Assembly (NCBI GenBank): GCA_019925795.1
Contig: CM034303.1
Span: 4,712,001 to 4,776,000 of the forward strand
DNA: 64,000 nt
Source of the DNA: Dendrobium chrysotoxum
Taxonomy: Eukaryota; Streptophyta; Magnoliopsida; Asparagales; Orchidaceae
Direction: 5' to 3'
Below, in pieces: positions 1 through 13,442 of this stretch. Under the pieces are notes generated by a model, which searched no databases, had not been told where the DNA came from, and worked only from the letters and a program-made list of their open reading frames with translations. How positions within the stretch are numbered: the stretch's first letter is position 1; the number at the start of each line of letters is the position of its first letter. Made by a program: the position numbers and the translations under genes.

Positions 1-420
1 GCAGTAGTTGTTGACCTTGTTTTAGGTGAGACCCAGGCTTTGGGTCAACCTGGTTGACCAGGTCAACCCAGGTTGACCCAGTAGGCTCTAATAAGCCTAA
101 TTTAATTCAAATCCTTCTCCCTTGGCCCCCAAACCCAATCCAGGACTCTCCAAGCCCTATTTTCTCCTCCACTGGACTCAGTGGGTCAGGCTTCACCCAT
201 TGGGCCCAAGCCTTAGTCCTGGGTCAACCTGGTTGACCAGGTCAACCCAGATTGACCCAATAAGCCCTTAATGGGCCAAATCAAATCCTAGTCAGGTCCA
301 ACCCCCCTTAGGCTCAATCCAGTGATCCTTTGAGCCTAGTTGACTGGTTTGACCAAGTCAAGCATTGACTTGGTCAACTCTAGCTCTTAATGGGTCAAAA
401 TGATCTATTTAGGTCAAATT
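1..420 (+). repeat. GGTCAACC/GGTTGACC inverted-motif cluster
   Basis: Short direct and inverted copies of GGTCAACC and GGTTGACC occur around 45-80, 220-260 and 340-385, arranged so that they can fold on themselves. The same cluster recurs in the right LTR at 20075-20115, 20205-20250 and 20345-20395. TTGAC is the core of the W-box bound by WRKY transcription factors. A regulatory role is only inferred from that motif. Confidence 0.6.
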
Positions 421-1428
421 AAGACCCATTAAAGCTCCAAAACCTTTCCTAATGAGTTTAAAAACTCAAACCACGGCTAGGGAGCCGGGTTTTCCCTCCT
501 AAATAGCTTTAGGGTCGATCTAGACCGTTCCCAATAAGTCTAGGGCATATAAATAGGAATCCTAGGGTTTCGTTTGAGGGATCTTGCTCTTACTCTAGAC
601 CTAGACGTTCCCAAGCCTGGAGATTGGGCATACGAGCTCCCTAGGTCTTCCTCCACCCTTCCCAAGTCAAACCCCACCGGTCAGGCCCGTCGACGGCGAT
701 CTTTCCGGCGAACCGAGATGAAACTCCTTCCTAGATGAATCCCGACCAATCCAAGGCAAATCAAGGCTTGAGTTCAACTGTGGAATCATTCGTGGACAAA
801 CTACAAGTTCAGAGAGTCCTTAAACGGGTTAAACCGTCCATTAACCAAGGTGAAATCCCAAACCCTAGCCTAGAACACTTAGGGTTAAATAGCTTTTCGT
901 AAAGCGCATTTTAAGCCAAACCAATCATCCCACACGAATGCTCTTCATGTTTGGAGTCTAGGGTTAAAATTTCATTTAGTTTGATCCACCCGATCGAGAG
1001 AACGAGACGAAAAACCCTATCTAGGGTTCAGTTTACGTAACGTTACGTTACGTAAGATCTGAACCGTTGATCACGCGATCAACGGTTCGAATCTAGCAAT
1101 TCCGCGGTATTCGTCCGACCGCGGATCCGATCCTGCGGTCTTCGCCCTCGTCCGGCCCGATCAGAGCCGTTGGTTCGTTTCGACGGAGGATCAAACGGCG
1201 GGGCGGGGCCATCCTACGTGGCTAAGTCGAGACCGCGTCCGCGGTCTCTGATTAGGCAATGATGCCGCCAATCATCGTCTGCGGCAATCATTGCCCGTGG
1301 TTACGGGAGCCTATCCGGGAGCGCCGCGTGTCCCACTAGCCGCCGCCGCAACCCATCTCTCCCCAATCATTGCGGGACCGCGGAACCAATCCCAGGCCGC
1401 CACGTGGCCCGCCGTCGCGCCGTCGCTG

Positions 1429-2720
1429 CCGTTTTAATTAAAATTAATTTTTTTTAATTCTTTTTGACATAATATTATTTAAATAATTATTTAATAATTA
1501 AAAAAAAATTAGAAAAATTTATTTTTAATTATTTTAAATAATATTAAGTTATATTATTTATATTATTAGTATTATTAATATTATTAATGATATTATTATT
1601 ATTATCATTATTATTATTATTATTATTTTTACCATTATAATAATAATAATAATTATTATTATTATTATTATGGCTTTAATATTATTACTATATTAATAAT
1701 ATCATTATAATATTATTATTTTAATATTATTGATTAATGATAATATTAGGTAATTTAATATTATTATTATATTAATAATATCATTATAATGATTATTATT
1801 TAAATATTATTAATTAATAATAATATTAATTACTTTAATATTATTATTATATTAGTAATATCATTATAATGATTATTATTTTAATATTATTAATTAATAA
1901 TAATATTAATTACTTTAATATTATTATTACATTAATAATATCATTATAATAATATTATTTTAATATTACTAATTAATAACAATATTAGTTAATTTGATAT
2001 TATTATATTAATAATATCATTATAATATTATTTTAATATTGTTGATTAATAACAATAATATTTACTTTAATATTATTATTATATTAATAATATCACTTTT
2101 ATTATTTTAATGATATTATTATATTAATAGTATTATTAAATATTTTAATATTATTACTATGCTAAAAAAATATTATTTTAATATTATTATTACATCAATA
2201 ATATTATTATTTTTTTAATACTATTATTATGCTAATAATATCATTGTTATTATTTTGATGTTATTATTATATTAATAGCATTATTGTTATTTTAATATTA
2301 TTATATTAATAATAATATTATTATTTCATTATTAATATTTTAAAATTACCTTAACTATTATTATTATATTATTAATATTTCAAAGTTATTTTAATTACCA
2401 TTATTTATATTTATTTTAAAATCCAGATATTAGTATATCTGATTTATTTTAAAATTATTAATTATTTTTTTTAATTATTTTAAAATATTTAAAAATTATT
2501 TTTTTTAACCTATTTAACTTAGAAAATTCATAACTAATTCATTTTAAATCGGATTTTTGTGTATAATACCTTAAATTTTTTAGAAAAATATGAAATTTTA
2601 TTTAAAATTATTTTCTGTATTTAATTCTGTAATGTTTGGATTATTTTCTATGCTACCTAATTACTTAATTATTTGATTATTATTTAATTACTTTAAAATT
2701 AAAAATTATTTTTAAATATG
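1429..2720. repeat. AT-rich (ATT/TAA)n low-complexity tract in 5' LTR
   Basis: About 1.3 kb of nearly pure A and T with imperfect ATT/TAA trinucleotide runs and repeated blocks around TTTAATATTATTATTATATT. The equivalent tract in the right LTR lies at 21362-22440. It has no coding potential. Confidence 0.85.
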
Positions 2721-5700
2721 AAAATATTTTGAAACCCCTTGGTGGTGGCCAGTGGATCTCCTAGGGATATAACATGAAATCATATTCAAACTATCTTATT
2801 TTAAAAATTATATATTTGTGTACTTAATACGTACATGTATTTTAAACATTTTTAAAACTACATATATTATTAAATCCTTAATCTTGGGAGATCCACTTGG
2901 TGAAATCTTAAACCTAGGTTATGTATGTGAAGAGCAATTCATGTAGGAGAAGGATTAGTGGGTGATTGTGTCCCAATCATTCACTAATCACTTCATTAGG
3001 TTTCTTTACTTAGTGTTTTCGTAGTCCTTGCATGTGTAGGTTGCACAAGCACTTAGCCTAGGCTCTCTTAGATCTAAGGACTTGATTGGTGTGTTTATAT
3101 TTGCTGCATTTACCCTCTTTATGTTACGCCTAAGGGTTAGCTTACTCACTTTATTCCTGCTTAGTGTAGTGACACACTAAGGACAATAATTAAGGATTGT
3201 CTAGCGAACTTAGAATATTTCTAGGAGCTAGGATAGATCCCGGATTGCTACGAAACTTTAAATACTAGTGCTTACTGACATCTGAAACCCCCTAGAATTT
3301 TCTAGGAATTTTCTGGACTCCTTAAAATACTTAATTGGCAAACCCTATTTTACTCGTTAATTAAGCCTTAGAAACTTCAGAAAAATATAATAAATCCATT
3401 TTAAATCAGAAAAATACCCATAATATCTCAAACTCTCCAGAATTCAGTCCCTAAACTTAGATAATTAGGGCCCCCCTTAATTGGATCTTAATCTGGACTT
3501 TAATTCAACCTTAATCAAAAATCACCTTTTTGTCTTAATTAAATCATTAAAAATTATTAAAAATCCCAAATTTTCCCCAAACACTCGAGAACACCTTCTT
3601 AGGTCATTTCTGACCTTTGGGGGTGATTCCAATCAGTTTGGAGCTAATTTGGGCCAAAACCCCCAAAGTACCCATAATTAGGCAATTCCGATAATTCATT
3701 TAATTGCCCCAACTTCTAAAAATCATAACTAATTACAGAAAACCCTAAAATGGGAAAACTAAAAGGAATTCAACTCACATTAAAGTCTAGTATTTGTTAA
3801 AAATATTAGGTGTCCAGAAATCAGCCTAAGATAAAAAGTCAACTTTTCGGTCAATCGTAGCCTGCAGTCTAGGGCCCGAAACTTCTAAAATTCACAACTT
3901 TGCGTAGGAAACTCCAAATCTAGCAAACTTAAAGGCATTCAACTCACATTAGGGTATAGTATTTATTAAAAATATTAAGATTTCATAAATCAACTAAAAT
4001 CAAAAAAGTCAACAATCCGGTCAAACTTAGTTCAAAACAAGACCAAAACTTCAAAAATTCATAACTTTGGATAGAAGAATCCAAATTGGGCATGCTAACT
4101 GTCTAACTGATCAGGTTAAGGCCTAGTATTTTATAAAAATATTAGCTAGTCATAAATACCCTTTAATCAAAAAGTCAATTTTGGACCCCATTTTGCTTAG
4201 TGTATAGGTGGACCTCGAACCCCCTAAAACTCACTAATATAATTTAAACTTTAAATATTATTACCCTAAGCATTAAAACTGACCTACATACCAAATTAAT
4301 TAAAAATAGATTTTAATTCACTAATATTTATACTTTAATTAAAATCTCCTTTTAGACCTACAACTGACCTGGACAATAGGCAATTGTAACTAACTACCTA
4401 GCTTAGGATCTACCTCAGCCACACAAGCTTTTACACTTACTGTAGAATTGTTTGCTAGGGCACCACTTCTAGACGTAGGCTAGGCCGGTGTTTACTTTTC
4501 TGCTGCGTGCCGAGTTTTTCCGGATTTCGTTGCATGTTATGATCGAACTATTGATGTGTTTGCTTACTTTTACTGTACTCTGGGATTTGATGTGATTGCA
4601 CGATAGACTACCTATAGGTTAGGGTCGATCTTGATACTAATGATATTTTCTGCAGGTGGCCATGCTCATGCCATGCTAAAATAAAGGGGGGGCAAAATTC
4701 ATGATTTAAATACTAACATTATTTCATGCAGATGCTCCAGAAATTGCTCAGCCCCCCTAAATAAATGAGGGCTAATTAAAATCATCATTATAAATTGCTA
4801 CAGGTGATCTAGAGCTTGCTTAGCCTTCAAATAATTAAGAGCATGGCCAAGTGTGACTGTGATGAGTACTTTTATTTTTATATAAATTGCTTGGAATAAT
4901 ATAAACTGCTTGGGATGATTTTCATTAGGATAACCTTGCAGGAGAGTCTAGATTTACTGCTTTCATTTAATATAACTATTTGTAACATTGGTTGAGAGTT
5001 GTGATAGTCTATTTTGAGTGGGGATGCTGAAACCTAAAAGGTTGGATGCCCAAAGAGAAAAGGACACCCAATATGAGGATAGTCCTTTTCTATTTGGGAA
5101 TCCAAATTTGGATTATTCTACTACCCGAGGAGTCCAAGGAAGCTGAGGTCCAAGGAGTCCAAGGAAGCTCAGATCCAAGGAGTCTAAGAAATAGAAGATT
5201 AAGAAGATGAAGACCAAGTGTATCCCACTCAAAATAACTTGCGTCAGTCTTAGGATTAGAAATCCGGGTTATTGGCAGTGGTGCCCGGCCACTTTAATTT
5301 TCTGCAGACCCTGGGTTGTAATTAAGGGCAGTTGGCCTATGGACATTTAATTGATTTATTTAATTATGTATTATGCTTGATTTGATGATGATTGCGTATA
5401 GGTTGTACGCTTTTCATAGTTTATTGGCGATCTGCATGCCGCTTTTATTTTAGCCTGGATTTCGTTAGGCTCTCTAAGGACCAAAACCTTTTCTACTCGC
5501 AACTAATATTTAAAATTATAAGTTTTAAGCAATTTAGAAACTTCACGACCTAGAAAATTACCGGAATCGTCCTGGGTCGCATGCATATTAATGCATTTCT
5601 CTTTCCTTCTATAAGACACTTCCCCGCCTGCGGGTAGAGTCCGGATAATCTGACCTATGAGGATGAGGTGCCGGACCTGGGGAAGCCCAGTCTAATTCTA

Positions 5701-6619
5701 AAAATTATTTTATAAGCCTTTTTAAAGTTCTATGCATACCTGATTTGGAAGCTTCAACTAGCATGCATTGCATTAGAAATCAACTAAATCAAAATTATAA
5801 TTGCATTAGTCATAGGAGCATTCACCCGACATCAGTTTGGGGCCAATTAGGAAATCCTCTAGATGTCGGCCCTATTTCCGAGAACTATAACCCACCTACC
5901 CATCTTTCATAAATGACTGGACAGCATGGTTTTAAAGCGATTAGGTGGTTAGCTAGCTCCCCCTTCTAGGCCAGGATAAGTCCAGGTTTTGCATTGCATT
6001 AGTTAGGACACGGGTGTTAGTGTTGCGTAGAACACTAAACCCTTTAGATTTAGGATTCAAGGCTACTATTGTTTCGTAGTACGCCTCATCAGTAGGTAGG
6101 TCTTCTGTCTTCCAGAGACCCTAAACCCTACATATCCGCGTCACAAGGATGACGCCACCTCCATCCTTCCCTCCTGCATGTTTTGAGTGCATGATTTATT
6201 TATTTTTCTCCAGTTTCTTCTCACTACCTTAGTCCCTCCGGATGCTGATGTGAGCCGTGCATGTTGACTAAGCCTAGTTGAACCTCTCTTTCCCTTCGAG
6301 TAGGACTTCTTAGTCTTCCCCCTATGTGTCAATCCCAATTCAGAAAGTATAATATAAAATCCTTAATCGAGAGTATTCTCAGGCTCCGGCTTGAGATATA
6401 ATTAACCACGGGGGCTTGCGTCCGTGGGAAACCGAATCCCACTCTCAAATAAACCCCATTAGAGCTAATGTATCGGGTGGGGGAAACCCGTTATGATCAG
6501 ATCATATATATTATTACCCATCGGGGTGTGCTGGTGAGAGCCGCTATCCTCAATGGTTAATCATATATGTGATCGAATCTGCCCTTTCATTGGCCAGATA
6601 TGTCTCCCCTCGCGGGGCG

Positions 6620-9600
6620 ATGGTGTTTGTGTCCTTTCGGAGGTCCACAGTAGTTATCCCTGTTGTTACTTCGGTAGAGGCAGCTCGTGTTCGGGTTCCC
6701 CCTCCTTCTTCCTCCAGGAAGAGGGGTGCCCAGACCGAGGCTCCTTCGCCTTCCTCCCGTCGGGTTTCAGCTTTCGCTCGGTTGTCTCACCCAGAGACCC
6801 TCGAGCAGACCCCGACACTTCCCGTAGTCTCTGTTCCCCCTGTCACCCAGGCAGTGGGTTTAGATGTTGCTTCGTCTTCCGCCTCCGGCCTTGGGAGAAG
6901 GGCCCGAAGGAATAGAAACCGTAGACTTCGGTTGGCTGCATCCGAGGCAAATAGACAGCGGATGGCAGATTCGTTGGCTCACCAGGAGCCAGTTCAGAGG
7001 AGAGTGATCCCCAGGCAGCGGCCACCACGACCAGTTGCAGTTTCCCCTACCCCGGACGTTACAGTTGCCCCTGAGATAGCAGCGGTTCAGGGAGGACGCT
7101 TCTCTCCACTGACACACAGTGGTGATGAGGAGGACGTTGCTCGCATTGCGGCGGCCCCTCCTGTCACTACTACTTTATCACGCGCTAGGGTCCCCAGGGA
7201 TGATGCTGCTCGAACCCTCTCTCGGAGGATTCGGAGCATTATCCGCTTAGCGCGGGGTCAAGGCTCTGTTAGTTGAGAGAGGTTACTCCACCAGATTTCT
7301 CAGGCGTCCGTTCAGTTGCAGAGGCAGACTGCTAGGCAGAGGTACAGGTGGTAGAGAGGACAGCCACCCAGGCAGCCTGTTAGTTCAGTTCCGTTGGTGA
7401 GACCACAGACAGTTGCTCCAGTTGTTGGATGACGCCCACATCGTCATGGACAGAGGCAGCAGTTGGAGCCTCCTAGACCCCAGCTTCCTTCAGTTGTAGT
7501 AGCCCCGCAACAGTCAGTTGCCCCTACTGGGTCCCGTCGTAGTAGATGGGTGTGGAGACGACGACAGGCAGAGTCCCCTGTCGATGCAGTACAGCCGGTT
7601 CAGGCAGTTGAGCAATTAGAGGCAGTTGTTCCTTCCGGATCAGAGGCAGTTCCGATGGTCTGTGATACAGCGATGGATGATGATGTTGCAGTTTCTCCTG
7701 GTAGTTCACCGGTTCAGGTAGAGCCAGCCCTTAGCCCCTACGGGACCTCCTCCCCTTTGAGTCCATATGCGGAGGATTTCCATCAGGCCCTCTATGAGGA
7801 CGATGCACTTGAGGATGACTTACTCGAGGAGGAGTCAGATGGAGATATACTGGTGCACAGAGTATGCGTGGTTACCAGACGTGGCCATTCAGACGAGCAG
7901 ATAGAGGCAGATGATGATGATGAGCAGGGAGAAGCTGAGGTAGGAGGATCTCCCCAGTCAGTTGAGACAGATGCCACAGTGCTACAGTTATAGACTCAGA
8001 TGGCAGAGATGGCTAGGGCCATGGCAGTGATGACAGCTCAGTTGACAGCTTTGGGGGCGATGCCCCAGATGACGGGCATAGGCACTCCTGATAGGTCCAG
8101 GGACGAGCCAGCAGCACCACCTATAGTAGCACCAGGTCCTGTGGGAGTAAACAGGGCCCAGAGAGCAGTTTCAGTGGCACCTACGACAGTCACTTTCACT
8201 ACCCCGGTCCAGAGTCAGTCAGTTCAGTTGTCAGCCGGACAGATTCAGGATCTGATTGCCCAGAAGGTCGAGCAGGCCATTTCCTCCAGGAAGTCTGGAG
8301 AGGTAGTTAGCAGGGGGTGTCCTTACCCAGTAGAGTACGAGCACGAGCCCTACCCCCTGGTTTTGTCCCTCCTAGGTTCAGAGTCTTTGATGGGTTTGGG
8401 AACCCAAGGCAGCACGTGGCCCAGTACCGAGCCATCTATTGCAACATAGGAGGGAACGATGCACTGATGTTGAGACTCTTTATCAGTAGTCTAGTTGGGG
8501 TGGCCTTTGCCTGGTACGCCGACCTCCCCAACGATTCAGTACGCACCTTTGCAGAGTTGGAGCAGTTGTTTGTGCAGAGATTTGTCAGTGCAGAGCACCG
8601 AGTTACAGTTGGAGAGTTAGTTGTGACTAGACAACGGCCCCGAGAGCCTCTCCCAGATTATATAGTCAGATGGAGGAACCTCAGCCTACAGTGTGAGCCC
8701 CAGTTATAGGAGCAGCATGCAGTAGAAATTTTGTTAAAGAACATAGATGGTCCGATAGCACCTTATCTGAAGGGTTTCAACATCAGAACCTTTCAGAAGT
8801 TATTGACAAAGGTGATCAGTTTGCAGGACAGCATACCCGATGCAGTCCCTCTTAAGGTTGAGAGTCAACCTTCATGTAGGCCTCAGCGGCAGAAGTCTTC
8901 AGGGGCACCTCCACCTAGGAGAGGGGAGGTACACAGTACTTATAGACCATCAGATAAGGGCAAGAAACCCTTAGTCAGCTCAACACCACCTCAGCAGTCT
9001 CACACACCGGGCCAGTCAGTAGTGCAGCCTAGACCCTCCCGTCGGACCCCAGAGAGTCAGCAGTACCTACGGGAGAAGCTTAGCAAGGAATATCCCTTTA
9101 AAAGGGAAAGTGTGATGAAGATCTTCAAGTTTCTTATTAAGAGAAACATCTTAACATTCCCAAACAACAATAGAGTGGAAGAGGAGGGGCAGACAGAACA
9201 CCCACTCTATTGTCCATTTCACAGACATATCGGGCATGTTATAGAAGACTGCTATGTGTTCAAAGACAGAGTTGAGAAGCTCATGGCTAATGGGCAAATG
9301 CACCTACAGGATAGCGACCTGGTTCAGCCCAAGGGCAAAACACCTCAGACAGTTCAGATGATCTCGGGCTCCAGTAGTTGTAATGACAGCCAGAGTGGCA
9401 GACAGAGCAGTCGTAGCAGATCACCCAGAGGTTCTGAGAGAGGGTGGCAGCTAGCACTCTCTCGGAAGACGAAGCAGATGATCCGACAGACAGTTCAGAG
9501 TTCAGAGGCAGTTGAGAGGAGGCCTACCCAGGCCAAGTCGACAGTTGCCAGCCCAGTTTCTTCGCCAGTACCTTTTTCTTCTTCTTTTTCTGTTGTAGTG

Positions 9601-10377
9601 CCTACTGAGCACATTTCTTTTCCTGTTTCTTTTTTATGTAATAAAAAGATGTATGAAAAGGAAAAATTTGTTATAACTTCCGAGGGGAAGACGGGACGCC
9701 TTCCAGCACTTACGCTGAAGGATTTCGTTCTCCCTTCGACTGATGATGAAATAATAGAAGAAGGTGATTCTGGCTACTTTTGGTGTTCTGTTCCTGCTTT
9801 TACTTCTTCTAACACTCGCTCTTTCAATATTTTACATGTTTCTTATGATAATTCTGTATGTGATGAAGAGTCTGAGTGTGATGAGGAACCAGTCTTTATG
9901 ATTCCGGAGGGTGATTGTTACATGGATTCAGAAGATGAATCCGAGAACCCACTCCAGTCACTTTCCTTAGAGCCAACACATGCCATCACTGCTGAACCAA
10001 GTGAATCTCCTGTCAAAGATGACTCGATACAGGAAGTTCACTTGCGTTCAGGGAAGGTTCTTCCACCTAGAATGGCTAAGAATACAAAAGAAAAAGATAA
10101 GAACATTGTTACCCAGCAGGACGATCCTACCCCTTCCTCCCAAGAGCAGTCTAAGGAGAAAGGGAAAGGCCCTAAGTTGGAGGTCGATTACAATGTGTTG
10201 GCCCATTTAAGGAAAATTCCTGCCCTTCTTAGTGTCTATGACGCTTTGATGATGTCTCCCGACTTGAGAGAGACCCTGGTAAAAGCACTACTCGAACCAG
10301 AGTCCTATCAAGCCTTCTTTACTTCCGAATCTGTTGGTGATGCATACCTTTTGAGAGAGATGCCATGCATTATCTTT
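6620..10377 (+). pseudogene. gag: gypsy gag polyprotein, disrupted
   Basis: A Pro/Arg/Ser-rich and then acidic N-terminal region runs in one frame from about 6620 to 8310, with in-frame stops at 7274-7276, about 7350 and about 7427, and again at 7991-7993. A frame change near 8310 leads into the retrotransposon gag domain (8341-8709; core RFVSAEHRVTVGELVV), then a stop at 8707-8709 and the remaining frame from 8731. A degenerate zinc-knuckle-like CPFHRHIGHVIEDC lies at about 9206-9250. The capsid-like domain packages the RNA in intact elements. The first in-frame ATG (6620) lies inside the LTR, so the true start is uncertain. A low-complexity Glu-rich linker separates gag from protease. Confidence 0.8.
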
Positions 10378-11334
10378 TCAGATCGCGATCTCCTCTTAGG
10401 TACCTCTGATCACAATCGTCCTTTGTATGTCACCACCGAAGTCAATGGTTATGAGTTGAACAGGGTCCTCATTGACCAAGGAGCTTCAGTAAACATCCTG
10501 AGTTATAAAACTTTGAAGAGCCTCTCCCTGGGTCATTTGAAGTTAACCTCTGATAAGATTATGTTGAAAGGCTTCAATGACCAAGGACAACGTGCCCTAG
10601 GGTCTATCACCCTGCCCCTAAAGTTTGGAAATTTCCTTACCGAGGTGAAGTTTCATGTGATCGAGGCCGTTACTTTATACAGGGCTCTATTAGAAAGGCC
10701 CTGGATTCATGAGTATGGAATGGTGCCCTCCACCCTGCACCAATGTATGAAGTATATGAGGAATGAAGTCGAGTACTCCATTTCCGGAGATACCCAACCC
10801 TTTTTCGTGCATGAGGTCTCTATTTACGATGATGCTGAGCATTACATACCTCGTAAGAAGAGTAAACCTCCTTCTGCCCAGTCACCAGTGATACTTGCCA
10901 GTACTGTACAGGGTCCTGTACAGCTACCTGTGTGAGGTCCATCACAGGTTAGTATTGGGACAGATACCTCCACTGCAGATCCTGTTAGATCTCCTTTCCA
11001 ATTTGCAGTTGGGCACGATGCTCCCCCTAGTAGAGGAAGGGGAGAGCGAGGTAGAGGTAGAGGCAGAGGGTCGACTCGCCCGCCTCGAAACTACGACACT
11101 CAAATTCCTCCTCCCTCATACCTTTACGCTTCTCCTTTGACTGTCGAGTCTGACTCCTCTGACGATGAGATGATTATTACTCCTCATCGCTCAGCTCCCT
11201 CACCAGCCCCGGATGTCGCTGATTATAGTTCACTACCTACCTTTTGTAGGTACCTGATATCTGAGGGTGGTTTAATTATTGACAGTGGTTCAGACGAGGA
11301 AGTAGACCCCCGACGTCAGACCACTAGTCAATAA
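10378..11334 (+). pseudogene. gypsy aspartic protease (retropepsin) region
   Basis: The retropepsin core is visible as LIDQGASVNIL (active site DQGAS at 10474-10488, the family form being D-S/T-G-A/S), followed by the flap region and a second-half ILL-like motif around RALLERPWIHEYG. It is in the same frame as the upstream gag. A stop at 10933-10935 interrupts the frame, which then continues with an Arg/Gly-rich RGRGERGRGRGRG stretch (about 11030-11075) and ends at 11332-11334. The residue before G (Q) is unusual, but I cannot say whether it abolishes activity. Confidence 0.75.
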
Positions 11335-11600
11335 TCTCTTTCCCGTCAGATATGTGGAATAAGAGTTGATGAGTCTCACCAAAAAACCTTGGTTACCCCC
11401 TCCACTAGTGATGGTGGTGTACTACAGGTTAGAGGTCGCCCTCCGCCTCCTCTATATGAAACTTTTGTGCCACCGCGAGCCAGTGAATGTGCCTCGTTAT
11501 CCCATAGTATAGGTGCCCCACTGGGTCCTAAGAGTTAGGGTTCAACGGAGACCGCTACGGATAACAAAGTCATAACTGCCCTCGTTATTTTTCCCCTTTT

Positions 11601-13442
11601 GTGGAAGGCTGTGTGGAGCGGGGTGCAGTTATCTCGACCTGGTCAGATGAACAAGCTCTACGACAGGCTCGTGTTTGGCGGACTGATATGCCTCAGACTA
11701 AGCAAGATTTAGGTTATGTCGAGCAGAGCTCACCTAGCAACGCTAACATTCGAGCTGTTTCCCACTCATCTCCGGTTGTTCCTCTTACCGATAAAGAAGA
11801 CCCGGATGATGACAAGGATAGAGTACTTGATGCTCCTCAAGAGTTTGAAGATGGCATTACTTCTGCCATGGATGAACTGTGTGAGGTAAACATAGGCACT
11901 GAATCAGATCCTAGACTTATTTTTCATAGTGTCTTGTTTTCTGACTCAGAGGCTCAAGAATACATCGAGCTACTCTCAGAGTTTAGAGATTGCTTTGCCT
12001 GGAACTACACCGAGATGCCTGGTCTAAATCCAGATGTGGCAGTCCACAAACTAGCCATTAAGCCTGATGCAGTCCCTGTTAAGCAAGCACCTCGTAGGAT
12101 GAGGTTGGAGATAGAACAACAGGTGATAGCTAAAACTAAGAAGCTTATAGAAGCTGGTTTCATTCACGAAGAGAAGTACCCTACTTGGCTTGCCAATATC
12201 GTTTCAGTACGGAAGAAGAGTGGACAGATTCGTGTCTGTATCGATTTCCGTGATTTAAATAAGGCATGTCCTAAGGATGATTTTCCTCTTCCTATCCCCG
12301 AGCTTATGGTAGATATAGTATCGTCTCATAGCATTTTCTCCTTCATGGATGGTTCATCTGGTTACAATCAAATAAAGATGGACCCTGAGGAGGAGAAGTT
12401 TACTGCATTTCGCACACCTATCGGTGTGTTTTGCTACAAGGTGATGCCCTTCGGTCTCAAGAATGTCGGGGCTACCTATCAACGTGCTATGACTGTTATC
12501 TTCGACGAGATGATACACGAGCAAGTTGAATGCTATGTGGATGATCTGGTGGTCAAGAGCAAGGTCCGTGGAGATCACCTTCGAGATCTAAGAATCATTT
12601 ATGAACGCCTGCGCAAATATGATTTAAAAATGAATCCCCTAAAATGCGTATTTGGAGTTAGTGCGGGAAAGTTCCTAGGGTTTATAGTTCGCTACCGTGG
12701 CATTGAGATTGATCCTTCCATGATCAAAGCCATAGTAGATCTAAAACCCCCTAAAAGCCTCACCCAGCTAAGGTCTTTTTAAGGAAAGCTAGCATTCCTA
12801 CGAAGATTTATCTCCAACTTGTCTGGTAGGTGTCACCCCTTTGCTGCCCTAGCAAAGAAAGACGCCCGCTTTCACTGGGATGAGCGTTGTCAGGAGGCCT
12901 TTGAGAGTATAAAGCGCTACCTGATAAACCCCCCTATTTTAGCTACACCCATCCCAGGGAGGCCGTTAATCCTCTACACTACGGCCCTGGATGAGTCATT
13001 GGGTGCATTGTTGGCTCGGGAGAATGAGGAAGGCAAGGAGAATGCCTTGTACTACCTCAGTAGACGACTGATACCCGCAGAGCTGAAGTACCCGGCGATG
13101 AAAAAGCAATGTCTAGCTTTGATCTTTACGGTACAGAAGCTCAGGCATTATATACTTTCACACAAGGTTAACCTGATCTCTCGAGTCAACCCCTTGCAGT
13201 ATCTGATGACCCGTCTGACCCTCTCAGGTCGTCTGGCACGATGGTCTATGATCCTACTACAGTTTGACATCACTTTCGTCCCTCAGTGGGCCGTCAAAGG
13301 ACAGGCTCTAGCTGATTTTTTTGCTGCTCACCCGATCCCTGCAGACTCCCCACTCAATGATGAGCTACCTGATGAGCTAATCATGAGTGTGGATGAACAG
13401 GAGTCCCCTACTTGGGAGTTCTACTTTGACGGTGCGTTATAA
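11601..13442 (+). pseudogene. pol: gypsy reverse transcriptase and RNase H, disrupted
   Basis: Reverse transcriptase motifs appear in order: RVCIDFRDLNKACPKD, then FSFMDGSSGYNQIKM, FGLKNVGATYQRAM and the catalytic YVDD (12534-12545). The thumb/connection region follows, then the Ty3-type RNase H (LILYTTALDESLGALLARE, and a YPAMKKQCLALIFTVQKLRHY segment). The frame is one third of a codon away from the gag-protease frame, so a frame change lies near 11550-11600. A TAA at 12780-12782 replaces the Leu expected in LRSFLGKL. A second stop at 13440-13442 lies just after EFYFDGA, which opens the next RNase H. Confidence 0.9.

Larger units (their letters stand above)
1..6649 (+). repeat. 5' LTR of the gypsy element (truncated by window start)
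   Basis: This block matches 20063-26344 in the same order along its length: GGTCAACC-rich start, CG-rich stretch with promoter-like sequence, AT-rich microsatellite stretch, then several kb of unique sequence. Similarity stops after AGGTCCACA (6641-6649), which matches the end of the right copy (26336-26344). The CA end is the canonical LTR terminus. Small ORFs inside it are not conserved between the two copies and I do not annotate them. At over 6 kb it is much longer than most plant LTRs, which are usually a few hundred bases to 2 kb, with exceptions among Ogre-like elements. Confidence 0.85.

Noticed and set aside
3481..3681. 66-codon frame in the left LTR
   Set aside because: The equivalent position in the right LTR (about 23170) carries indels that break it, so it is not conserved.
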